8,639 nucleotides of DNA from Actinomycetes bacterium (lineage in GTDB: Bacteria; Actinomycetota; Coriobacteriia; Coriobacteriales; JAEZXW01). Shown one piece after another: positions 1 through 5,635 of this stretch (positions are counted from its first letter, which is position 1; each line of letters starts with the position of its first letter). Location of the stretch: positions 1 through 8,639 of the forward strand of contig JAEZXW010000068.1 of the NCBI GenBank assembly GCA_023419515.1, given 5' to 3'. Below the pieces are notes generated by a model, which had not been told where the DNA came from, did not search any database, and saw only the letters and a list, made by a program, of their open reading frames with translations. The translations under genes were made by a program, and so were the position numbers.

Positions 1-78
1 TCCTGCGAACAGCTCCTTGTAGCGCTGCACGAGGATGAGGTAGGTCCGCTCGTCGATGACCGGCTGCACAAAGAAGGA
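1..78 (-). other. Higher-GC open segment in a different frame at the window edge
   Basis: On the minus strand, in the codon frame that ends at base 1, positions 78-1 encode about 26 residues that read like an ordinary soluble protein (SFFVQPVIDERTYL followed by a Gln-Arg-Tyr-Lys-Glu-Leu stretch) with GC-rich third positions (GTG CAG CGC TAC AAG GAG CTG). This differs in style from the symporter start at 79-217. I do not recognise the family with confidence. It may be the fragment of another gene brought next to the symporter start by a deletion, insertion or assembly join. Confidence 0.3.
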
Positions 79-217
79 ATGAGAGTCTGCGCCCTGCAAC
101 CAAGTAATCTTCGTTGGTTTTGACCAAGCGAGCGCCGATCAGCCCGACGAGTAAAATGACTGCAAAATAAAGGCCGATGATGAAAAAATCAAGAGGAGAG
201 AGAGCTCCAGCTTCCAT
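1..217 (-). CDS. Sodium:solute symporter-like protein, N-terminal part, possibly disrupted
   Basis: The frame starts at ATG 217-215 with a good ribosome binding site (GGGAGG at 223-228, five bases upstream) and stays open to the left edge. Residues 10-32 form one hydrophobic membrane segment. They are followed by charged residues and the stretch EDYLVAGRRL (36-45), which matches the start of sodium:solute symporter (SSS) proteins, where an ED-Y-x-x-(A/G)GR motif follows the first helix. Such proteins import substrates with Na+ across the inner membrane. After about residue 52 the frame stops looking like a transporter (Arg, His and Pro rich, no second helix), while a neighbouring frame reads as a soluble protein. 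The gene is therefore either broken here or joined to foreign sequence. The substrate cannot be told. It is divergent from the PucR-type gene and may share its regulatory region. Family call is fairly sure; intactness is doubtful. Confidence 0.6.
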   Translation of the reverse strand, partial: MEAGALSPLDFFIIGLYFAVILLVGLIGARLVKTNEDYLVAGRRLSFLLCAAGHRRADLPHPRAALQGAVRR

Positions 218-224
218 GGGTGCC

Positions 225-266
225 TCCCAGGATTATCGAATAGGTAGCACCACCGTCATCCTGGGA
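225..266 (-). promoter_or_regulatory. Leader hairpin covering the symporter ribosome binding site
   Basis: Bases 225-233 (TCCCAGGAT) and 258-266 (ATCCTGGGA) are perfect reverse complements, giving a 9-bp stem with a 24-base loop. In the minus-strand transcript the 3' arm overlaps the Shine-Dalgarno GGGAGG at 223-228, so folding would hide the ribosome binding site of the symporter gene. It could also act as a DNA operator. Confidence 0.5.
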
Positions 267-300
267 TTCAAGATTCAAACGCAGAAAAAGTAGCGCAGAC

Positions 301-330
301 GATATACCGCAGGAATGTTGGTGATGTTAA
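301..330 (-). promoter_or_regulatory. Candidate promoter for the symporter gene
   Basis: Read on the minus strand there is a TTAACA (330-325) as -35 and TATATC (306-301) as -10 with an 18-base spacer. Transcription would start near 294 and include the hairpin at 225-266 in the leader. The -35 matches the consensus at five of six positions, the -10 at four of six. Confidence 0.35.
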
Positions 331-375
331 TGGGATTATTCGATTGCTGGACGAAAGTGATTATAGCACGCTCAT

Positions 376-404
376 ATCGAACAAAAAGATGTATCTTGTT
401 CGAT
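376..404. promoter_or_regulatory. 9-bp inverted repeat, candidate operator
   Basis: ATCGAACAA (376-384) and TTGTTCGAT (396-404) are perfect reverse complements separated by 11 bases. The half-site core ATCGAAYA also occurs at 235-242 and, inverted, at 337-344. It lies about 160 bases before the PucR-type gene and is a natural candidate for an autoregulatory site. Confidence 0.5.
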
Positions 405-485
405 GATTGGGCTTCAGGCTTCACAGTAGGCTGCCGAGTGTGCCGTCTGTGGTACATAAGAAAGAGCGCCTCGTCTTATCAGACT

Positions 486-505
486 GATTGCGCAATCGGC
501 GATTG
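486..505. promoter_or_regulatory. Overlapping GATTG palindromes before the regulator gene
   Basis: GATTGCGCAATC (486-497) is a perfect 12-base palindrome. It overlaps CAATCG-G-CGATTG (493-505), a second perfect palindrome with a one-base centre, so three half-sites lie in alternating orientation within 20 bases. The block ends about 60 bases before the chosen start of the PucR-type gene. Confidence 0.4.
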
Positions 506-564
506 TCAGCTCGAGTTGCTGACCATCAATGAGCTATGAGCCCGCGTTTAGGAATCGAGTAGGC

Positions 565-1776
565 ATGATTACCGTTGCAGATATTCTTGCGCTTCCTGCG
601 TTTGAGCGTGTTGAGTCGATCGCGCCGTGTCCAGGTGCGATGGGGCATAGTGTGTGCAACGTCGGTATCCTCGATATCTCTCCGAAGCTCAATGGATACA
701 GCGTGTATTTTCCAGGTGAGTTCATCGTGACCAATCTTGGATTTGCAAATGGAGTGCCTGAGCAGGCAGAAGAAGCGCTCATTGCGATGATGAAGCGAAG
801 GGTTTCAGGTATTGCGATCAAGCGCGTGTACAACCCTCCCATCACGGATAAGGTGCGTGCGGCATCTACCGAAATGGGTGTTCCTGTCTTTTTGTACGAC
901 GGTGGCTATCATGAGATGGTGGCATATCAAGCCCTCGATCTCATCATGCGCGAAGGCCAGGAAGAAAACAAAGAGTCCGAGATTCTCTCGTTGATCGCCT
1001 ACAGTAAAAAGCAAGACATCTTGAGCACCCTGCAGTCGATCTGTGGGACAACGGGATCTACGATTCGTTGCATGGCGATTCGTCCTCAGTCAAAGTCAGA
1101 TGATTTTTCTCGCTACGCTCTGCTTAGAAGCCTCAGAACTGCGTTTGCTGAGGTGCTTGAGGCTCGCGACGATATCGAATCGATCAAGGTGCATCGCTTT
1201 TATGAGAACTACATCGTTTTTATCGTCTATTCGCTCTCGCAGCCGAGTAAAAATCAGGTGCCAGAAGTCGTGCGCACCCTTCGTCAGCTGGGTAATCTCT
1301 ACATTGGTGTGGGAGATGAGGTGCCGTTTGCTGAGGGAGACATTACGCTGCGCCAGTCGCTCGCACTGATCGAGATCTCTAAAAACACGCAGAAGGAATA
1401 TCTCACGTGGTTTCAGGCGCACCATGATGCTTTTAAGTATGCGGTTCAAACCGATCGGCTCTGCGCTTATACCGCGCAGCAGTATCTCGATTGTTTCCAA
1501 GCATATGATAAGGCAAATGGCAGCGATCTTGCCTTGACGATGAAAACGATTGCATCAACCTTTGGTGACTTTAAGGCTGCTTCTACCGAGTTACATCAAC
1601 ATCAAAACACGATTCGCTATCGGCTCAACAAGGCAAAAAGCATCCTTGGAGTGCCCGACATGCCTGATCGAGAGTTCTTTGGACTGCTCAACTTTATCTT
1701 TACGGCAGAGCCATCAGCTGAGTTGAATGACTCGCCGATCATTCGCACTGAGGGCGCGCCGATCGCGAGCAATTAA
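565..1776 (+). CDS. PucR/CdaR-family transcriptional regulator
   Basis: A cytoplasmic DNA-binding regulator of 403 residues. The first 120 or so residues (MITVADILALPAFERVESIA onward) match the PucR N-terminal ligand-sensing domain, the middle (about 140-310) fits the CdaR GGDEF-like region, and the C-terminus (about 325-375) holds the family helix-turn-helix, with the hallmark HQNTIRYRL near residue 348. The start at 565 is preferred over an in-frame ATG at 529 because family members begin at this MITV motif and 529 has no Shine-Dalgarno; the site before 565 (GAGTAGG) is itself weak. Named members control purine, diacid or amino acid catabolism, often as activators of adjacent genes. Here the gene precedes the carbamoyltransferase run in the same orientation, separated by a terminator-like hairpin, so it is a good candidate for its local regulator. 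The effector is unknown. Confidence 0.9.
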   Translation: MITVADILALPAFERVESIAPCPGAMGHSVCNVGILDISPKLNGYSVYFPGEFIVTNLGFANGVPEQAEEALIAMMKRRVSGIAIKRVYNPPITDKVRAASTEMGVPVFLYDGGYHEMVAYQALDLIMREGQEENKESEILSLIAYSKKQDILSTLQSICGTTGSTIRCMAIRPQSKSDDFSRYALLRSLRTAFAEVLEARDDIESIKVHRFYENYIVFIVYSLSQPSKNQVPEVVRTLRQLGNLYIGVGDEVPFAEGDITLRQSLALIEISKNTQKEYLTWFQAHHDAFKYAVQTDRLCAYTAQQYLDCFQAYDKANGSDLALTMKTIASTFGDFKAASTELHQHQNTIRYRLNKAKSILGVPDMPDREFFGLLNFIFTAEPSAELNDSPIIRTEGAPIASN

Positions 1777-1803
1777 TCGCGGTGCATCTCACCTAGCGAT
1801 TTT
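1775..1803 (+). terminator. Terminator-like hairpin after the PucR-type gene
   Basis: AATCGCGGTG (1775-1784) pairs with CACC-(TA)-GCGATT (1790-1801), leaving a five-base loop and a two-base bulge, followed by TTTTCATTT. It overlaps the stop codon. This probably separates the regulator transcript from the downstream operon. Confidence 0.5.
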
Positions 1804-1828
1804 CATTTCACCAGTTCAATCCTTAGTT

Positions 1829-1846
1829 TTTGTAAATCTCTACAAA
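1829..1846. promoter_or_regulatory. Inverted repeat upstream of the carbamoyltransferase gene
   Basis: TTTGTA (1829-1834) and TACAAA (1841-1846) form a perfect 6-6-6 inverted repeat about 130 bases before the arcB-like start. It may be an operator; the binding protein is unknown. Confidence 0.35.
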
Positions 1847-1906
1847 GTGCAACCGAGTATTTTGGACGCCGCAACATAGGGAAGAAGCTTTCGTCTGCCT
1901 ACGATA

Positions 1907-1937
1907 AACACATCAATTGTGTTGCTGTCCATATAGA
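1907..1937 (+). promoter_or_regulatory. Inverted repeat over a candidate operon promoter
   Basis: AACACA (1907-1912) and TGTGTT (1918-1923) form a perfect inverted repeat with a five-base centre. A -10-like TATAGA lies at 1932-1937, and the repeat covers the place where the -35 should be, where no good -35 hexamer is seen. This is the layout expected of an activator-dependent promoter for the operon, about 40 bases before the arcB-like start. Confidence 0.35.
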
Positions 1938-1975
1938 AAAGGCAGCGGTTAGGTAGATCCGGAAGGAGCTTCTCC

Positions 1976-2992
1976 ATGCAAGAGTCGGTGTTCCAAGGTC
2001 GTCATTTGCTTTCGACGCGTGATTATTCAAAAGATGAGCTCATGTGGCTCATTGGTTTTGCTGAGCATCTGAAGGACCTCAAGAAGAAAAACATTCCTCA
2101 CAAGTACCTCGAGGGTAAAAATATTGCATTGATCTTCGAGAAGACCTCGACGCGTACGCGTGCAGCATTTACGACCGCTTGCATCGATCTTGGTGCTCAT
2201 CCTGAGTATCTGGGCAAGGGCGACATTCAGCTTGGTAAGAAGGAGACGGTGCTCGATACCGCTAAGGTGCTTGGCAGCATGTTTGATGGTATTGAGTTTC
2301 GTGGTTTTAAGCAGCTGCATGTTGAGCAACTCGCAGAGCATGCAGGTGTTCCAGTTTGGAATGGCTTGACCGACCTTGAGCACCCAACTCAGATGCTTGC
2401 TGACTTTATGACTATCAAGGAGAACTTTGGCAAGCTTGAGGGCTTGACCTTGGCATATTGCGGTCAAGGCCGTAACAACGTTCAGAATTCTCTGATGATT
2501 ACTTCAGCTATTTTGGGCGTCAATTATGTCAATGCAACGCCAAAGGAACTCGAGCCACTGCCAGAGATCGTTGAGTTGGCACAAAAGTTTGCCAAGGAGT
2601 CTGGTGCTACCATCCGCGTGACCAACGATGCAATTGATGCAGTTCGCGACGCTGATGCGGTTTACACCAACGTCTGGGCTGCAATGGGTGAGGAAGCGCA
2701 GTTTGCTGAGCGCGTTGCTCTCATGAAGCCATATCAGGTCAATGCCGAGCTCGTCTCGCACATCAAGAACCCAAACTGGATCTTCTTGCATTGCCTGCCA
2801 GCTTTCCACAACGCTGAGACTGAGTATGCCAAGGACATTGAAGAAAAGCATGGCATCTCAGCCATGGAAGTCACTGATGACGTGTTCTTTAGTGAACATG
2901 GCCGTCAGTTTGATGAGGCAGAAAACCGCATGCACACGATCAAGGCGATTATGGCTGCCACCTTGGGCAACCTCTATATCCCTCGCGTGTAA
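1976..2992 (+). CDS. arcB: Ornithine carbamoyltransferase family protein, catabolic ArcB-like, altered substrate site
   Basis: Cytoplasmic carbamoyltransferase of 338 residues, the usual length of catabolic ArcB. Family members interconvert citrulline plus phosphate and ornithine plus carbamoyl phosphate. The carbamoyl phosphate motif STRTR is at 58-62, HPTQ at 136-139, RNN at 166-168, HCLPAFH with Cys273 at 272-278, and a C-terminal DEAENRMHTIKA typical of ArcB. The start has a strong site (GGAAGGAG at 1961-1968, seven bases away). Odd: the ornithine-binding stretch that normally reads D-V-W-x-S-M-G is NVWAAMG, giving Asn232 for Asp and Ala236 for Ser (Asp231 and Ser235 in E. coli). These side chains hold the alpha-amino group of ornithine in known structures, so the true substrate may differ. 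It is followed by the carrier and guanidino-hydrolase genes, but by no carbamate kinase. An automated pipeline may call it argF. Fold certain; substrate uncertain. Confidence 0.9.
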   Translation: MQESVFQGRHLLSTRDYSKDELMWLIGFAEHLKDLKKKNIPHKYLEGKNIALIFEKTSTRTRAAFTTACIDLGAHPEYLGKGDIQLGKKETVLDTAKVLGSMFDGIEFRGFKQLHVEQLAEHAGVPVWNGLTDLEHPTQMLADFMTIKENFGKLEGLTLAYCGQGRNNVQNSLMITSAILGVNYVNATPKELEPLPEIVELAQKFAKESGATIRVTNDAIDAVRDADAVYTNVWAAMGEEAQFAERVALMKPYQVNAELVSHIKNPNWIFLHCLPAFHNAETEYAKDIEEKHGISAMEVTDDVFFSEHGRQFDEAENRMHTIKAIMAATLGNLYIPRV

Positions 2993-3005
2993 AAAAGCCT
3001 TTTTG

Positions 3006-3037
3006 TTGGGGGTAGCTTGAAGCTAAGCTGCCCCCAA
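3006..3037 (+). terminator. Stable intergenic hairpin between arcB-like and carrier genes
   Basis: A 13-base arm (3006-3018, TTGGGGGTAGCTT) pairs with 3025-3037 with a single G-T wobble and a six-base loop. No run of T follows, so it may be a partial terminator or a processing/stability hairpin that lowers expression of the downstream genes relative to the carbamoyltransferase. Confidence 0.5.
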
Positions 3038-3071
3038 GCGTGCTTACTTTTGTGATGACTCAAATGCTTAC

Positions 3072-3108
3072 CCTCATGTGCGATTGCTGGACACAAAAAC
3101 TCATGAGG
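3072..3108 (+). promoter_or_regulatory. Inverted repeat in the leader of the carrier gene
   Basis: CCTCATG (3072-3078) and CATGAGG (3102-3108) are perfect complements with a 23-base loop, in which TGTG and CACA (3077-3080, 3092-3095) offer an alternative pairing. The loop holds CGATTGCTGGAC (3081-3092), the same 12 bases found at 341-352 in the regulator's upstream region. Confidence 0.3.
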
Positions 3109-3150
3109 CGCGCTTTGAAACATTGCAATCCTTACTAAGGAGACGCCAAC

Positions 3151-4674
3151 ATGTCCGCCCAAGTAGAGAAAAAAACTAAAGCTAAAAAGTCATTCAAGAT
3201 GCCCAATACCTACGTCATCTTGTTTAGTGTCATTGCATTTATTGCATTGTTGACTTGGATTATTCCTGGTGGCGCTTACGAGATTGACCCAGATGGTAAC
3301 GCTATTGCGGGCACCTATCATGTGGTTGCGAGCAATCCACAGGGCCTCTGGAATGTCTTGATGGCTCCGATTACTGGCATGCTTGGTACGAAAGCAGTCA
3401 GTGGCGCCATCGCGATTTCACTGTCCATCATGCTCTTCGGTAGCTTTTTGGAGATGATGGATAAGACCGGTGCGCTCAGAACTTCGATTAAGCGCATTAC
3501 CATGAAGAACCAAAACAACATGTATCTGTTGATTGGTATTCTGACGACATTGATGGCATTCTTTGGCACCCTCGAAGGTGCTTACGAAGAAGGCATCGTC
3601 TATCTTCTCATGTTTTTGCCTGTCATTTTGGCGCTCGGATTAGATACCGTGACGGCAATTATGATTGTCGTTTTGGGTACCCAGATCGGTTGCTTGTCAT
3701 CGGTCGTGAACCCCTTTGCTACTGGTGTTGCGAGCGGTATTGCCGGCATTTCTGCTGGTGAGGGTATCATTGTCCGCGCTCTTATGTTCGTGCTGTTTAC
3801 GGGTGTTGTGATCTTTATCATCTGTCGCTATGCAGATAAGGTAAGAGCAAATCCCCAGTATTCACCACAGTTTTTCCGTCGTGAGCAGGATCTCGCTGAG
3901 TTTCCTGCGGCAAGCGATGACGGTGACCTGTCGTTAAATGGTCGCCAAAAGGCTGCGATGTGGATCTTCGGCATCACCTGGATCATCATGATCATCGCGC
4001 TCATCCCATGGACATCACTCAATCCTGAGTGGACGTTCTTTGAGGACTTCGCTGCTTGGATTGGCGTCACACCTGTGCTTCAGCAGATTTTTGGTACGAA
4101 CATTACCGCCTTTGGCCTGTGGTACTTCCCAGAGATCTCTATGCTCGTGCTTGTTGCCACCCTACTCATTGGTGCCGTGATGCGCTACAGTGCAGACGAG
4201 ATTATTGACACGACGCTTAAAGGTGCTGCTGGCTTGGTTTCAACTGCGTTTGTTGTGCCGTTGGCTCGTGGTATCCAGATTGTAATGGACGATGGTCAGA
4301 TCACGCCTTCGGTTCTCCATGCGTTTGAAGGCGCACTGGCTTCACTGCCGCCCGTTGCCTTTGTCATCGTTGCTCTTGTCTGCTATTTCCTCATTGCGTG
4401 CCTCATCCCATCTTCGACGGGATTGGCGGCAGCGACCATGGGAATTATGGGCACGCTTTCTCAGTTTGCCGGTGTTGATGTCTATATCATGGTCATCATC
4501 TACCTCATGGCGCTGGGCTTGGCAAAGATGATTACTCCAACCTCAATTGTCGTGATGACCTGTACCGCCGCTGTTCATATGAGTTACGCAGCGTGGGTTA
4601 GGAAAATTGCGCCAGTGGTGCTCGGCCTGTTTATCCTGTGCTGCGCCTTCCTCTGCGTGCTTGTTTTGATCTAG
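3151..4674 (+). CDS. YfcC/ArcD-like basic amino acid (or related) antiporter
   Basis: Integral inner-membrane carrier of 507 residues. After a basic cytoplasmic tail (1-17, rich in Lys) comes a first helix ending in WIIPGGAY (about 36-43), a signature of the YfcC (COG1288, ion-transporter superfamily) proteins. Around a dozen hydrophobic segments follow, with a hydrophilic loop near residues 225-265. The C-terminal half holds IPSSTGLAAATMG and MITPTS, the two re-entrant-like motifs of this family. Relatives beside arcA and arcB genes are called ArcD and exchange arginine for ornithine; others are uncharacterised. The start has AAGGAG at 3137-3142. Here it sits between the carbamoyltransferase and the guanidino-hydrolase, so uptake of the guanidino substrate and export of the amine product is the natural role. 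Family sure; cargo inferred. Confidence 0.87.
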   Translation: MSAQVEKKTKAKKSFKMPNTYVILFSVIAFIALLTWIIPGGAYEIDPDGNAIAGTYHVVASNPQGLWNVLMAPITGMLGTKAVSGAIAISLSIMLFGSFLEMMDKTGALRTSIKRITMKNQNNMYLLIGILTTLMAFFGTLEGAYEEGIVYLLMFLPVILALGLDTVTAIMIVVLGTQIGCLSSVVNPFATGVASGIAGISAGEGIIVRALMFVLFTGVVIFIICRYADKVRANPQYSPQFFRREQDLAEFPAASDDGDLSLNGRQKAAMWIFGITWIIMIIALIPWTSLNPEWTFFEDFAAWIGVTPVLQQIFGTNITAFGLWYFPEISMLVLVATLLIGAVMRYSADEIIDTTLKGAAGLVSTAFVVPLARGIQIVMDDGQITPSVLHAFEGALASLPPVAFVIVALVCYFLIACLIPSSTGLAAATMGIMGTLSQFAGVDVYIMVIIYLMALGLAKMITPTSIVVMTCTAAVHMSYAAWVRKIAPVVLGLFILCCAFLCVLVLI

Positions 4675-4749
4675 TCGGTCGAACCGATCGACCAAATCGT
4701 CATCAATCAAATTGCTCATACGTTGTTTTCACATGAAAGGATGAGAATT

Positions 4750-5607
4750 ATGTCCGAAGACAAGGTATATGTTTCTAACGCGACCAACCCACTTAAAAAG
4801 GTAATGATGTGCTCACCTCGTTACTACCAGTTTAACGGTATTAACGTCATCACCGCCGAGTGGATGAAGAAGGGTGATACTGAGAAGAACGACATCATGG
4901 TCAAAGAGTGGCAGATGCTCGTTGATGCCTATAAGTCACAAGGCATCGAGGTCGTTGAGGTTGAGGCTCGTCCTGAGTGCCAGGTTATGACGTTTGCTCG
5001 TGACTATGGCTGCATGATCAAGGAAGGCGCCGTCATTGGTCACTTCCGTCACCCTGTCCGCCAGGTTGAGGCAGCCATTTATGAAGAGAAGCTCAAAGAG
5101 ATGGGCGTGCCAATCGTTGCTCGCGTCAATGCTGGCTGCATGGAGGGCGGCGACTTTTGGATGATCGACGAGCACACGCTTGCTTTTGGTGAGGTTGATC
5201 GTACCGATTCTCAGGGTGTTGAAAGTCTGCGCCATCAGCTCGCAAAGTTTGGCTACACGGTCGTTGGTGTTCCCTGTCCACCCGATAACCTGCACCTCGA
5301 CATGATCTTTAACATCGTTGCACCTCAGGTTGCGCTGGCTTGTATTGATCAGCTGCCCTACAACTTCTTGCAGATACTCAAGCGTCGCAACTTTGAGCTG
5401 ATCCCCGTTGCCAGCGAGGATATGTACAAGCATGGCTGTAACGTTCAGTGCATTGGTGATGGCAAGGTTATTGCTATCGAGAAGAATAAGCACATCAACG
5501 ACAAGATGCGTGCGCTTGGCCTTGAGGTTATTGACGTGCCACTGGATCAGATCCTTCATGCAGGTGGTGGCCCTCACTGCCTCACGCAGCCTATTGAGCG
5601 CCCATAA
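4750..5607 (+). CDS. Compact guanidino-group hydrolase (DDAH / arginine deiminase superfamily)
   Basis: Cytoplasmic enzyme of 285 residues in the guanidine-modifying superfamily (arginine deiminase, agmatine deiminase, DDAH, amidinotransferases). The expected catalytic set is visible: ARD with Asp85, MEGGD with Glu132, LHLD with His182, and the nucleophile Cys277 in GGGPHCLTQPI at the extreme C-terminus. Such enzymes cleave a guanidino group to a ureido product plus ammonia or an alkylamine. The protein is far shorter than arginine deiminase (about 410), lacking its helical domain, and closer in size to DDAH (about 255-290). The start at 4750 has AAAGGA at 4736-4741, eight bases away. The dehydrogenase gene begins 28 bases after its stop, so the two are probably co-translated. 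Neighbours suggest its ureido product goes to the carbamoyltransferase. Substrate (arginine, methylarginine or another guanidino acid) cannot be decided. Confidence 0.85.
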   Translation: MSEDKVYVSNATNPLKKVMMCSPRYYQFNGINVITAEWMKKGDTEKNDIMVKEWQMLVDAYKSQGIEVVEVEARPECQVMTFARDYGCMIKEGAVIGHFRHPVRQVEAAIYEEKLKEMGVPIVARVNAGCMEGGDFWMIDEHTLAFGEVDRTDSQGVESLRHQLAKFGYTVVGVPCPPDNLHLDMIFNIVAPQVALACIDQLPYNFLQILKRRNFELIPVASEDMYKHGCNVQCIGDGKVIAIEKNKHINDKMRALGLEVIDVPLDQILHAGGGPHCLTQPIERP

Positions 5608-5635
5608 CAGCAGGTGTAACTAAGAAGGTGCCGTG

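Larger units (their letters stand above)
218..564. promoter_or_regulatory. Divergent regulatory region between symporter and PucR-type gene
   Basis: This 347-base stretch holds no convincing gene. It carries a minus-strand promoter candidate, a 9-bp inverted repeat over the symporter leader, four copies of the octamer ATCGAAYA (235-242 and 376-383 on the plus strand; 337-344 and 397-404 on the minus strand), and two overlapping palindromes just before the regulator gene. This density of symmetric elements fits a shared operator region, plausibly bound by the PucR-type product itself. No clear plus-strand promoter was found. Confidence 0.5.

Noticed and set aside
315..539. Plus-strand frame of 74 codons upstream of the regulator
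   Set aside because: Composition is not protein-like, it lacks a ribosome site, and it runs through several palindromes of the regulatory region.
529..564. Upstream in-frame ATG at 529 as the regulator start
   Set aside because: No Shine-Dalgarno, and the family N-terminus begins at the MITV of 565.
4675..4693. Small inverted repeat GGTCG/CGACC after the carrier gene as a terminator
   Set aside because: Only five base pairs, a competing pairing TCGGT/ACCGA, and no T-run; the next gene starts 57 bases later and is probably in the same operon.
4723..4749. TTG at 4723 as the start of the guanidino hydrolase
   Set aside because: ATG 4750 has AAAGGA at the right distance and the extra residues would include that site.
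4936..5577. Long minus-strand open frame (213 codons) opposite the guanidino hydrolase gene
   Set aside because: It lies wholly inside a gene with full catalytic motifs, has no ribosome binding site of note and reads like an antisense shadow.
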